From NCBI GenBank assembly GCA_038025085.1, contig CM076152.1:30011501-30075500 (forward strand): a DNA stretch of 64,000 nucleotides, written 5' to 3'. Shown here in pieces: positions 1 to 10,547 of this stretch. A program made the translations under genes and the position numbers. This stretch comes from Tetragonia tetragonoides. Taxonomy: Eukaryota; Streptophyta; Magnoliopsida; Caryophyllales; Aizoaceae. The first letter of the stretch is position 1; each line of letters begins with the position of its first letter. The notes below the pieces were generated by a model, which worked only from the letters and a program-made list of their open reading frames with translations, was not told the origin of the DNA and searched no databases.

Positions 1-146
1 AAGGCACCAAGGGTGAGGGGGCAAGAAAAGAGCATGCAGAATACGATGCACATAATGAAGGAAATCTCACCCACCAATGTACTATTCACAGCTTCGCGCC
101 AAGCTTACTCAGGCATGATTCATAAACCATTTTCACCAAAACATAA

Positions 147-242
147 ATCTATGAGTCTATGACTTGGTTTTCAACATCGAAACCTCTAAACTGGGTAGAA
201 GAGCAAATGGATGAAAAACTTCTGGCAGAGGCTGCTGAATGA
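147..242 (+). other. possible C-terminal coding exon of an upstream gene
   Basis: An open frame ends ...NWVEEQMDEKLLAEAAE then TGA at 240-242. It is open back to a TAA at 144-146, with a possible AG acceptor at 154-155. The acidic, helix-like composition would fit the end of a plus-strand protein whose body lies before the window. There is no family match and the frame is short, so it may be chance. Confidence 0.2.
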
Positions 243-785
243 TTGCTGTTTTGACCTGTTTTCCTTCCCTCTTCAACAGAAACTAAAACCATGTTAAATG
301 GACATGCACAACAGAATTCAGATTACGGTATTTACTTGATAACAGTAGCACCAATTTCAGTACATACAAGCTAAATTCTACCCAAACGCCATGCGGCAAG
401 AGGACACACACACCTCACACCCGTCTATAGTACAGCCTACAGGCATCATTAACGAAAAGTAGCCGCAAGTAATGGTGCTCCATCATACTAGTATTCAAAA
501 GGACACTACAAGGGCATGTCAAATTTGGAAAGGTTAAACTGCAAAAATAGTTCCACTATAACAGATTGGGTAGACCACCATGCTTGAGAAATTTCAAGGC
601 AATTAAAATTCGCTTCAACATCATATGAAATCACCTCAAGTGTGTGATAAACAGCTACAAAATTTACGACATAAGACTGTAGAAAGAAGACAGCCTTGCC
701 ACTTAGACAACATGAAAGCAAGCAAACTATTGTGACATCTATCATCCCCTCTTCGATTAACAAACCAAGAAGATTAATAGGTAAA
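243..785. other. intergenic, including the EBP2 3' UTR
   Basis: No convincing coding frame is seen. The part nearest 785 must contain the 3' UTR of the minus-strand EBP2 gene, with AATAAT/ATTAAA-like stretches on that strand. Short open frames here lack plausible protein composition. Confidence 0.5.
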
Positions 786-1706
786 CTAAGACATCTTTCT
801 TTTCTTGTTACCATTCTGAGAATTATTATTAAATCCTCTCAGGTCACTTGTTGTCTCCGCCGAGTTCTGCTTCTTCATGCCTTTCCTGCCCCCAAATCCA
901 AACTTTGAATCTCTGAACTCCCTGTTCTTCCTCTTCGGAGGTCCACCCTTCTTGCCCTTGCCACCAAAGGGCTTCGCCTTCCCACCTGACCTATCTCCTG
1001 GAGACACAACAGGCTGCCTCTTTCCTCCTTTCCTGTCAAATGGTTTTCCATCCTCAAATGGCAATCCCATCTCATCCTTGTTGTCTGAAAATCCGCTCTT
1101 CACCCTCTGCTTCCTCCACTTCTTAACAGATTCTATCGATTCCTTCTTCTCCTTTGCTCTCTCTTTCTGCTTCTCAAACTGAACTTGTTTGGCAATTTTC
1201 TTGGACTCTCTAGCTTTTCTTCTCTCCTCAGCTTCTTCAATTTGCTTCTTCTGCACCAACAACCGGCTCTTCACCTTCCCCATATGAGTATCAGTCTTCA
1301 CCATCTCAGCATAATAATCAAACGGCCTAAGAAAAGGAATCTCCATGGACTGGAGCTTTGCAAAGGCTTGCCTCGTCCCCTCTATTGCCTGAGCATAAAA
1401 TGCAGCCTCACGTGCAAGGTCATCATTCACATCCGCTTCTTGCTCTTGGTGAATATCAACAGCAAGAGTATGTATCCAATCAACATTCTCGGGCCAACGT
1501 ATTTCATTGAGCTTATCAAGAAGACCTTCCTTGTTGTATATAGCAGTTTTCGAAGGCTCAGCTAACTTTACGTCATCATCTTCTCCTTCATCCGATTCAG
1601 ACTCCTCTTCAGATTCAGAACCATCACTAATAGTGTCTAGCTCCTCCTCATCATCTTCCATTTCATCCCTACTAAGGGAAGGGACTTTTTTACTAAGCAC
1701 AACCAT
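786..1706 (-). CDS. EBP2: EBP2-like rRNA-processing protein (EBNA1-binding protein 2 homologue)
   Basis: A 306-residue protein encoded in one coding exon. The acidic N-terminus (residues about 15-47, runs of D/E/S) is followed by the conserved EBP2 core. That core includes IRWPENVDWIHTLAVD, then DDLAREAAFYAQAIEGTR and FLRPFDYYAEMVKTDTHM, then a charged coiled coil (about 150-200, KKQIEEAEERRKARESKKIA). The tail is basic and glycine-rich (GGKGKKGGPPKRKNREFRD). In yeast and plants EBP2 is a nucleolar factor for 27S pre-rRNA processing and 60S subunit assembly. The length matches plant homologues (about 290-300 residues). The ATG at 1704-1706 is the first in the exon, 22 nt after a predicted splice acceptor. 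The promoter has the telo-box/site II pair usual for ribosome-biogenesis genes. Family assignment is firm; intactness is judged from the open frame only. Confidence 0.93.
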   Translation of the reverse strand: MVVLSKKVPSLSRDEMEDDEEELDTISDGSESEEESESDEGEDDDVKLAEPSKTAIYNKEGLLDKLNEIRWPENVDWIHTLAVDIHQEQEADVNDDLAREAAFYAQAIEGTRQAFAKLQSMEIPFLRPFDYYAEMVKTDTHMGKVKSRLLVQKKQIEEAEERRKARESKKIAKQVQFEKQKERAKEKKESIESVKKWRKQRVKSGFSDNKDEMGLPFEDGKPFDRKGGKRQPVVSPGDRSGGKAKPFGGKGKKGGPPKRKNREFRDSKFGFGGRKGMKKQNSAETTSDLRGFNNNSQNGNKKRKMS

Positions 1707-2600
1707 CTATGCTTCACTATTAGTTTACCTGAGGGGAAGAAAACCAAGAATAAGAAACAGATATCAACATCCACTAACCATTTCTTTTACTGAATGCAAC
1801 CCACATTGGAAAAAAAAGGCCTTTGAGGCTTTAAATACTAATTATATGGGCAAAACAAGAAAAAAGGAGAGCACCCATCAGAACACAGTACACAATTATT
1901 GCTATTGCTTGGTTAACAACAGGATATATAGAGGCTAAATCAGTTGCATTTTTTATTTTATTTTTTGTTCTGCTCACTAGGTAAAATACAAGTATTTGGA
2001 GAAGTTGAACTTCCTCTTCCTAACAAAACCCATATACAGCAAAAAAAACAGCCACAAAACAGAACAAATATGAGGGGAACTGCAGAAATAAGGGAAACCC
2101 AAGTTTGTCTTGGTTTTAGTCATGCAGAAAATCTAACTATGAGTTAATACTTGCAACTATATGAGACCAAATTCAGCACCTTTACCAACAAAAAATTATG
2201 AGTAACCACAAGATTTCAGCTTTGCTTCACAGACAGTATCACCAAAAAAAAAAAAAAACAAAAAAAACAAAAGCCCTCTCAATCTTAATAGCAACAAGGA
2301 AAATGGCAAGTGGGCAAAATCAAGAAATCAAATCAACGGGCATCTCAGTCACATACATATAGGGTTTAGATATTAAAACAAATAATTCTGTAGCTGTGAA
2401 TTTAATCATGAATTAGTGCCAAGAGACAACAGTGGCAGTGCTAATTACCTTGCTGAAAAAAATAAAATAAAACAAATTAACTACAAAGGTGCTCCACTTG
2501 AAGAAAGAAACTGAGAAAGAGAAACGTTTATTAAGCTCCCATGGCGGTGATTTGCGAGAGAGAGAGAGTGTGTTTAGGGTTTTGAAGTGAAAGCTCCTTG
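1707..2600 (-). other. 5' UTR of EBP2 with a 5'UTR intron (about 1729-2448)
   Basis: On the minus strand a donor CAAG|GTAATTAG ends a non-coding exon at 2449. A pyrimidine-rich acceptor CCCCTCAG| opens the coding exon at 1728. Together they imply an intron of about 720 bp between leader and start codon. The leader exon contains CT repeats near 2555-2570 and a tiny upstream frame (ATG GGA GCT TAA near 2532-2543) that could lower translation. Splicing is inferred from consensus only. Confidence 0.55.
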
Positions 2601-2727
2601 AGCTTAAACCAATTCTTATTGCCTGGACCTGCTTCCAGCAATGATAGCTGGACCAGGCCCAGCGCGGCGCGCGAATTCCTCAGGCTTTGGCCTGTTGTAC
2701 CGTTTTTTTATGGAGCCCATATATAAT
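2574..2727 (-). promoter_or_regulatory. telo-box plus site II promoter of EBP2
   Basis: Read on the minus strand there is a perfect telo-box AAACCCTAA (2574-2582), a site II element TGGGCC (2656-2661), a second site II TGGGCT (2714-2719) and a TATA-like ATATATAA run near 2720-2727. Telo-box plus site II is the established pair in plant ribosomal-protein and ribosome-biogenesis promoters (TCP and telo-box factors), which fits the downstream EBP2 gene. Confidence 0.65.
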
Positions 2728-2934
2728 TGACTCCAAGTTTTAAACTTTGACTTCCTTTTTTCATTTTATTTTATTTTGTTTTTTGATAAGACCTTTTTTT
2801 ATTTCTATAATCACTTGATAAATTTTATTTAATACATTCAAGACTAAAGGTTTTGTTCATAAAATTTTACACTTTTTCTTGTAAACTTTACACATATAAT
2901 TTACGAACCTTATCGTGATTTTTTTTATAGAAAA

Positions 2935-3880
2935 ATAAACATTATATTTATAACTTATGAAAAACTAGACTTTTTTAAATGAACATTACGTTTATATCTT
3001 ATGGACAATTAGATTATTGTAAATGAACATTACGCTTATACCTTATGAACAATTATACTATTTTAAATGAACATTACGTTTATACCTTATGAACGATTAG
3101 ACTATTTTAAATGAACATTACATTTATATCTTATGAAAAATTAGATTATTTTAAATAAACATTATATTTATACCTTATGAATAATTAGACTATTTTTAAT
3201 GAACACTATGTTTATACCATATGAACAATTAGATATATTAAATGAACAATAGAACTATTAGGCTATTGTAAATGAACATTACGTTTGTACCTTATGAACA
3301 ATTAGGAAATTTTAAATGAACACTACGTTTGTACCTTATGAACAATTAGGCAATTTTAAATGAACACTACCTTATGAACAATTAAGCTATTTTAAATGAA
3401 CACTATGTTTATACCTTATGAACAACAAGACTATTCTAATAAACATTGCACTTATAACCGATGAACAATTAGACTATTTTTTATGAACACTACATATATA
3501 ACGTATGAACAATTAGACTATTTTTAATGAACATTGCACTTATAGCCGATGAACAATTAAAACATTTTTGATGAACATTACGTATATGACCTATGAACAA
3601 TTAGATTATTTTTAATGAACATTGCATTTATAACCGATGAACAATTAGACTATTTTTTATGAACATTTCTTTATAACCTATAAACAATTATCTTATTTTT
3701 AGTGAACATTGCACTTATAACCGATGAAGTACAATTGGACTATTTTTTATGAATATTACTTATATAACCTATGAACAATTAGACTACGTTTAATGAACGT
3801 TACGTATATAACATAAGAACAACTAGACTACTTTTAATGAACACTTATATAACATTTGAACAATTAAACTATTTTAATAA
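2935..3880. repeat. AT-rich minisatellite, about 44-bp unit, about 20 copies
   Basis: The unit is roughly ATGAACATTACGTTTATA-CC-TTATGAACAATTAGACTATTTTAA. It recurs about every 40-46 bp with substitutions and small indels. Units near 3000-3130 are most alike; those after 3430 form a variant type with 'CACTTATAACCGATGAAC'. There is no coding potential and no hairpin or spacer pattern. The array sits between the EBP2 promoter and the next unit. Confidence 0.8.
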
Positions 3881-4694
3881 ATATTGCACTTAAAGCAACA
3901 AAGGAACAAAAAAGAGAAAAAGAAAATGGAAAAAGAAAATAATACAACATTCATCTCCGTCAAATCTTCATTCATCATCTCATCATCATCATCATCAATT
4001 CATCACCATCCCTCAAAACTCAAAAGACATAGCATTACGGGCTATACAGTCAATACCACCACCGTCCACCGCAGATCACGACCACGGAACCACCCTAGCC
4101 TGCCGTCGTCCACCACCCTGAAACGATGCCCCACCCCTACCCTGCCGTCGTCGCCTTATCTCGTTGGCGAACAAATTGGAAAAAAAAAAATGTATATCAT
4201 AACAAAAATACTCAAGTTTAGTATTGATGAATTCTAGAGATCAAGAGAAGTCTAGATATAACAATTCATAATTTAATTTTAGATTTTGAAACCAGAAAAG
4301 TCAATCAAAATTTCATTGGTTTGGAATTTTGAGGTGAAAAGTGTTCATATTGCCAGTAGACTAGAAATAAGGAGATCGTCAAACAAAACAAAAGGAGGTG
4401 CCGTAGAAATACTCGGATAGTTTGACTTATTTACAAAATTGCCATTGTGGTCTATCCAAGTTGAATGGACGCAGATCCATTTAAATTTTTTACTCATCAG
4501 CTATTGGGTTGCATTGGAGAAGACTTATCACCCAAAATCCAACAAAGTAACAAAAAACGAAAATGGCCCAGCACTCTAATTACGATTCTTGAGAAGAAAT
4601 CAGATCAATGGGTTTAGAATTTAAAACAGAAAAAAAAGATACTATAACTGTAAATTAAGCAATGAAATTAGTGTAAAGTGATAAAGTAACTGAC
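3881..4694. other. gene-free stretch
   Basis: A purine-rich then C-rich patch (3900-4190, with CCACCACC and CCGTCGTC runs) precedes AT-rich sequence. The open frame over 3884-4237 is low complexity (SSSSS, HH runs) and is not credible as a gene. Confidence 0.5.
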
Positions 4695-5065
4695 CTTAGA
4701 GATTTTGGTTTCGTAATGTCTTTGGCTTCTAATGGCGGGGACTGGGATGAAGGTGATGTACTGTCGGGGAAGCCGGGAAGAGAGAGAATGGGAGGGGACA
4801 CCAGGGTTTAGGATTTGTGAATTGTGATAAACAAAGAAAGAGCAACAATTTTATTTTCCTTTGAATACCACTTCCTGAACCAGGCCACACAAATGTAACA
4901 AAACCAAAATTCCACCCGCCCAATCACTAATCACTATTTTAAATAGATAACTTTCGGCTTAGAAATAATAGAAATATTAATAAATAAATTAAATAATTAA
5001 TTAAGAAGAAGAAGCATACTTTTGAAAAAGCTATGAAACTATTTTTTTTCTTTGATAAAAATGAA
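4695..5065 (-). repeat. orphan promoter/first-exon cassette, copy 1
   Basis: From about 4753 to 5065 this matches 6871-7175 closely, with shared landmarks GATGTACTGTCGGGGAAG, AGAGCAACAATTTT and AACTTTCGGCTTAG. On the minus strand it reads like a leader: a CT-rich stretch, then an exon ending CTAAG|GTCAGTTAC (donor near 4695). No coding exon follows on the minus strand before EBP2's own promoter. Compared with copy 2, its telo-box is broken (AAATCCTAA) and its site II boxes are lost. Confidence 0.6.
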
Positions 5066-5380
5066 ACCAAGAAATGCTAATGCTATGAAACAAGATTCTT
5101 TGCTGATAGCTTTACAATAGGTGATGTTCATTCCCTTAGTGTTATTACTACTTGAATAGCAGGCTTGATATGGCTTATTTGTGAAACAGTTCGCATTAAT
5201 ACCACACCCTTATTAAAATTTTGACTAATTTGTCCTTTTATAATTTTAGGCCCTAATTCAGTTTCTACACCAACTTATAATACTAATAAAGTTGTTAGTC
5301 ATTGTTAGTCATACAATACTCTCTGTGAATCGGGTTAACTTTACAGTTCAAATCAACTATTCAATCAATCTCAATTGCGA

Positions 5381-6260
5381 TGGCAATGAATTTCACTAAA
5401 TCGGACGACCTTTTTAAGGTTCATTCTCGTTTTCTTCTTTTTTTGATCGCAGTTCTCGTCTTCAAACATGTTTAATTTGCTTAAATTACATTTTTTTTTC
5501 CTAACTCAAACTATCTGTGCCTAGTTTAGGCGCAGGTTTCGAGCATCTGTGCTACTTTTGACCGCAGGCACTGAAACCCTGCGCTTGAAATGGACGCAGG
5601 GGTGCAGCAGTGTGTCATTATACCTGCGCCCTTTTCAGACGCATGTTTAAGATACCTACGCCTGATCCAAGCGCAGGTTTGTGAGACATGCGCTCTCTCT
5701 AGGCGCATGTAATTTTTTTTTTTGGAGAATATTGCTTTATTTTTCGTTTAACATCCTTATTTTTGTCTATCTTTTATTGAATTGTCATTTATTCTATGTT
5801 AAATCAGGATTATTCTTTTGAAAATCCGCCAAATGCAAGTGTATTTGCTAAGGAAATTATTTTTCCTACGGATAATGAGTGTGGCAAGTGGATTAGAGAA
5901 ACTGGAATGAAGTATAATATATTTTTCTATTTGCACTGACAAAAGATTTCAAAAATTTGTGGCATGTATAAGATATGGCTAGCTTGTGAACATGGAGGAC
6001 AAAAGCGAGTTACCAGCAAAACTGAGTTAGGTACAAAAAAGCTTGAATGAATGTTCCAAATAATCATGGAGAAGATAGCTGATAATAGCTGGTGTGTAAG
6101 ACTTCCAATAGATAAGAATAGATGGACGGATAATCATCCTCTTAGATGGTATCCTGAATGGTATACATCGGCAGCAAAGCTCGCAAATTAGGACTTGGAA
6201 ATTGTGCGTCGGTACATTGGACTTATGACAACCAAGCAAATTTTGAATCATATACGGAAG
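5381..6260 (+). pseudogene. decayed MULE/FAR1-type transposase N-terminus
   Basis: A first exon MAMNFTKSDDLFK may start at ATG 5381 and splice near 5420. The next exon, from about 5808, reads DYSFENPPNASVFAKE then FPTDNECGKWIRETGMK. After an internal stop come WLACEHGGQK and SWCVRLPIDKNRWTDNHPL, then AKLAN-stop-DLEIVRRYIG. This order (F...E...W, then L.CEHGG.., then NHPL) matches the FAR1-like DNA-binding N-terminus of MuDR-family (MULE) transposases. In that family it precedes the DDE domain, which is absent here. Several in-frame stops and abrupt replacement by a hAT-type MITE after 6260 show it is dead. It could instead be a domesticated FAR1-like gene relic. Confidence 0.5.
5526..5712. 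repeat. GCGCAGG/CCTGCGC motif cluster in a putative intron
   Basis: At least eight direct or inverted occurrences of GCGCAGG-type heptamers (GGCGCAGGT, CCTGCGC, GGACGCAGG, AAGCGCAGG, GGCGCATG) lie within about 190 bp, in sequence much richer in GC than its surroundings. Adjacent inverted copies can pair. The function is unknown. Confidence 0.5.
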
Positions 6261-6267
6261 GTGAGAG

Positions 6268-6868
6268 TACAGCTGGCAAAACCCGACCCGATCCGGGATA
6301 ACCGACCCGATCCACCCGATATCAGACCCGCCCGACACCCAAAAATGTATCAATTATCATTATCCGAAACCGAACCGACCCGACCTGGTTCAACTCGACA
6401 CCCGACAACACCTGTTCTCTGAAATGACCCGAAACCGGTAACACCTGACCCAAAGTTATCCGAAATCAAAATGAATCCGAACCGACTCTATCCGAAAACC
6501 GAATATATCCGATTCGTAATAACATAATATTCAAAATGATTGAAAAATCACTAACTAAACATTCATGTATGCCTTATTATTGAACTTTTTCATATAAAAT
6601 TGAGCTTTTCATATTATTTTCGTCTTTATATGCTCTGAAACAAGAATTATATTTGACATGATATGACCCGAAAATCGAATTAACTCGAGTCCGACTTAAC
6701 CGAAATCCGAACTAACCCGACCTGAGTTGACCCGTAACCCTACATCAGCATAAACCCAAATCAATCCGACTCGACCCAACCCGACCCTATCACACTTCTG
6801 ATCCGATATTACTCGAACCCGTAATGACCCGAAACCGAAATAACCCGACCCAAACCCGACCCGATCCG
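6268..6868. mobile_element. hAT-type MITE, right end truncated
   Basis: It starts TACAGCTGGCAAA, an 11/13 match to the terminal repeat of the intact hAT MITE at 9515-10188 (TAGAGCTGTCAAA on its minus strand). The body consists of many ACCCGACCCG / CCGAAACCGA words, the reverse complement of the CGGGTCGGGT words of that element. The expected right terminus is missing because the sequence runs straight into the cassette copy at 6871. Confidence 0.55.
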
Positions 6869-6870
6869 CC

Positions 6871-7175
6871 CGATGTACTGTCGGGGAAGAGAGAGAATGG
6901 GAGGGACACCAAGGTTTAGGGTTTGTGAATTGTGATAAACAAAGAAAGAGCAACAATTTTGTTTTCCTTTGAATACCACTTCCTGGCCCAGCCCACACAA
7001 ATATAACAAAACCAAAACTCCACCCACCCACTCACTAATCACTAATTTAAATAAATAACTTTCGGCTTAGGAATAATAGAAAAATTAATAAATAAATAAA
7101 TAAATTAATTAAGAAGAAGAAGCAGAATTTTGAAAAAGCTATGAAACTTTTTTTTTCTTCGATAAAAATGAAACC
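6871..7175 (-). repeat. orphan promoter/first-exon cassette, copy 2
   Basis: This is the second copy of 4753-5065. It keeps an intact telo-box AAACCCTAA (6916-6924, minus) and two site II motifs, TGGGCC (6985-6990) and TGGGCT (6990-6995), in the order expected for a minus-strand housekeeping promoter. Downstream on the minus strand is only MITE sequence, so the promoter drives no visible gene. Confidence 0.6.
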
Positions 7176-7267
7176 AAAAAAATTTATATATCTTGTGCTA
7201 TGAAACAAATTCTCTTTAGAGAGAAGTGAGAGCTTCTCTCTCTAACTCTCTAAAAATCATAAAAACA

Positions 7268-7510
7268 GGGGTGTTCACGTTAGGTTAACCGTACCAAAAA
7301 CATATTTCTGTACGGTAACCGAAATTTTTGGTTTGACTTTTCCCTCTACCGATACCGTATCGTTAGGAGTGTTCACGAGTTTCGGTTAATCGTTATCTCT
7401 AACTCTCTAAAAACCCTAAAGTTAGGGGTGTTCATAAGTTTCAGCTGACCGTTATCTTCGGTACAATTAAGCAGTTAACCGAACCAATTTTTACTTAACC
7501 ATTTTTAATG
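7268..7510. repeat. GGTTAACCG-type MITE fragments
   Basis: Three partial copies of an end-like motif (AGGGGTGTTCACG, AGGAGTGTTCACGAG, TAGGGGTGTTCATAAG) are each followed by GGTTAACCG/GGTAACCG words. They resemble hAT-type non-autonomous ends nested or tandemly repeated. No clean target duplication was found. Confidence 0.35.
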
Positions 7511-8753
7511 TCCAAATACATTTTTCCAAGTATAAGTACTTTGTTTTTTGCTAAGATTCCAATTTTTATACTTAAATCTTTTACCGTTCATAAACTTTGC
7601 TTTACAGTCCAAATCCATGACTTTTATTTTTACTTAAAAGCTTTTTACTATCTGCGCCAAATTTCCAAACATAGTCTGATGTTTCTCTCACGAAAGCAAA
7701 ATATTTAAAAAGGTAATACAATACACCACAAGAGATGGTGGCTTTTTGAGGAGAGAGTGAGACAAAAAAATAAGAAGAAAATGGGGTGAAAGTAGAATAC
7801 GAGAAAAAAAGAGCAAAGCTGGAATATCACTGTAGTGTAGAGTTTAGCCAACCAGACGAAGTACTTCAAATACCCAACACAGCATGACACTTGAATTGAA
7901 AATCCACAAACCCAACAATTGAAAAGGATCAATTGAAGATCACCCCCACACTTGAAAATGGAAGTTAATCCCAAATTGCATGTGTGAAGAATCCGCAGGA
8001 GGAGATGATCGGGTCGTGGATATTAGCAATTAAGGCTTGGCGGCAACCGGTGATGGTTTCAGATCAATAACCGATTGCCGGCAAGCAGCAGATTGAGAAG
8101 TTCTGTAGCTTTGATGGGGGTTGGGGTTAGACAGAGAAAGTCTCGTTTCTTTTTGGTAGTAGTTGTATTAATCTAGTATATAGTGAGCCTCTAGGTTTAT
8201 TTGAGCATATAAGATGATAATTTTGCATTTTACTCTCATTGAAGTTACTAACAAATATGTTGATGTGCATATGTAATGCTTGGCGCGTTTAGCAAGTATA
8301 GTAGGTTGGACCGTATTTATTTATTGCTCTTTTCTCATGGTTTGTACTTAATAGATTAATTGCATGTAAATTGGATGTAAATTGTGCAAAGTGATAATGG
8401 TAGTAAATTGATTGTCTTTAACCTACCTAGTTAATTTTAGGACTTTGGACCACCAGATTTATGTGGAACCATATAGTTTAAATAAATATTTGAGGTAGAT
8501 AAGATTAATAGAGGCTGTTAATTCGGGCGATTTAGATAAGATTCGTTTTATCGTTTTCGTACCCACACTCCGAAACTCAATCTTTGGCCCCCCTTAGGGT
8601 ATGAGTCAATTCCCACTAGGAGTTGGGTGAACTTTTGATGGTTTTCAATTATTTCCTTAAAAATTGGTGACGACTTCACTATTTGCTTATTATTTCCCCA
8701 TCACAATTAATCATGTTGCATATGACGTATTATTTAAGAACTATTAATCCCAA
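7511..8753. other. gene-free stretch
   Basis: Mostly AT-rich. A less AT-rich patch at 7960-8150 (CCGGCAAGCAGCAG, GGGGTTGGGGTTAG) could be an old leader or pseudo-exon on the minus strand, but no frame supports a product. Confidence 0.4.
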
Positions 8754-9250
8754 TTAAAAAGCATAAAAGCTCAAAATTGGCGCTGAAAAGGCAAGGGTTC
8801 TTACAATATCATTAACTCCAGTGAAAATAACAAGATCATCCACTAAGAGGATGTGTGCAACTCCTTCACAGTTTTTGTCAATCGAAAATTCTTGCATGTT
8901 TTGCTTTGCTTGTGCTTTGGAGATGATCCTGGACAACGTTTCCACGCCAAGAACAGAGAGAAACATGGAAAGGTGGTAGCCTTGACAGATTTCTTTTTGT
9001 GGCTGAATGAACCCATAGGGAGTTCCATTAATGAGAATGGATAGTGAAGATATCCCTATCCACTATTGAATCAAATGGGTGAATCTGTCATCAAATCCTA
9101 ACTTTCTCATAACAATTGAAAGGAAGTTTCATGCCAATAAAAACTTTGTCACATCAATCTTCAACACCATGAGTCTCCCTTTGTCTTTATGCTTTTTCAT
9201 AGTATAGAAAATTTCCTGAGTCAAATTAATGTTACCCGAGCTGACACGCC
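8754..9250 (-). mobile_element. LINE reverse-transcriptase fragment
   Basis: On the minus strand, in shifted frames, come LPMGSFSHKKK / CQGYHLSMFLSVLGVETLSR, then HILLVDDLVIFTG. These correspond to the GxxQGDPLSPxLFVLVMExLSR and FADDxxxF motifs of plant L1-type reverse transcriptase. Here the aspartate pair is kept as VDD. Only the central RT is present, without EN, RNase H or poly-A. Confidence 0.6.
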
Positions 9251-9514
9251 AAGCGTAGGGACAAATGCAGGTTGGTATGGACACACAAATTTATTGACGA
9301 CCAATCAATATCAATGGTCCAATTAGAGTATTATTTATATTTTTATTATTTAAATCTACGGATGATGTATGATATATATGATACGTTTAAAATTTATATA
9401 GCATTGTTGTTAATTTTAAAATAAAACTTTTTATGAACAACCATTTATTAATCATATAATTAATTTTAATTATGAGGTATGACTTGTGTAATTTTAGGTT
9501 AGAACTCATGAAAG

Positions 9515-10188
9515 TAGAGGTGTCAAACAGGTCGGTCAGGTTGGGTTCGGGTCCGGTCACTTTCGGTCGGGTCATTTAACAGGTCGGGTCGTTTTATTTT
9601 CGGGTTGAGAAAAGCTTGTTCATGACCCAATGTGTTCGGGTTCGGGTCGACCCAACGGGTTGAACACTTATTTTTTTTAATTTGGTTATAATTGCATAAT
9701 TAATTTTATTTTCAGCTTTAAAATAAAAAATTGACATACTATATTAATATTAGACATAAAAGATATGGTTCTAATCTACTTGAAAAATATTTCGTAAGGT
9801 TTTCACCTGTTATTGGGTTTTTACTAATGGAAAAGAAGTATCAAAATCCATACCAATATGACAATTAGTCAAAATCGTTTCATAAGTAATAGAAAAACTC
9901 TTATTTAAGAGAAATATGAAATTATGAATCTCAAAGTTAGTTGATATGTTAGAAATTTTGATATGATAAAGTCAATTGTCATCCATTTTTCTCATGTTGA
10001 GGTGTTTTATTTTGAACGTCCCAACCCAACGGGTCGACCCAGAGCGGGTTCGGGTTTGACCCAATAAATATCGGTTTTTCGGGTTCGGTATGCATCGGGT
10101 TTTGAGTTGGAATTCTTTGTTCATGACCCAGACTTTTCGGGTCGGTATGGGTCGAGTTTTCGGGTCGGATCAAATTTTGACAGCTCTA
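9515..10188. mobile_element. hAT-type MITE, 674 bp, complete
   Basis: The ends are TAGAGGTGTCAAA (9515-9527) and TTTGACAGCTCTA (10176-10188), imperfect inverted repeats of 13 bp. They are flanked by a perfect 8-bp target duplication CATGAAAG (9507-9514 and 10189-10196), the size typical of hAT. The body is CGGGTCGGGT-rich at both ends with an AT-rich centre and no transposase, so it is non-autonomous. The perfect duplication suggests fairly recent insertion. Confidence 0.88.
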
Positions 10189-10547
10189 CATGAAAGATTA
10201 AATTATTTGCGTTACCCATAATTTCATTTATGGATTCGCCATTTTTCCAGTGGGCTTTGAGAAGAATTAAAGCCATTAGGCCTCAATCACATGCCTTGCG
10301 TATTTTGTTTGCAAGTAGTAAAGTATCACATATATGATCAATGTAACAAAGAGTTCCAACAACATTATTTGACAAAGCAGCAAATAACAAGAACCATTCT
10401 ATATATGTTATTTTTTTATTTTTTTGGCTCTTCATTCTATGTTTGGTTAGTTATTCCAAAACTATCCTAACTAGGTAATCACATTATTCTAGTGGTTGCA
10501 GTCAATCATCCTTAAACTATCTCTCATATTATCCATTCTCTCTCCTC

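Noticed and set aside
696..1938. Plus-strand and alternate-frame ORFs over the EBP2 gene
   Set aside because: They are antisense or shadow frames of a clearly conserved minus-strand protein.
2935..3880. CRISPR-like or centromeric array
   Set aside because: Units are contiguous with no spacers, diverged, AT-rich and few; the context is a plant intergenic region.
4729..4923. Small protein gene in the duplicated cassette
   Set aside because: The frame differs between the two copies and overlaps promoter motifs; it fits leader DNA better than coding sequence.
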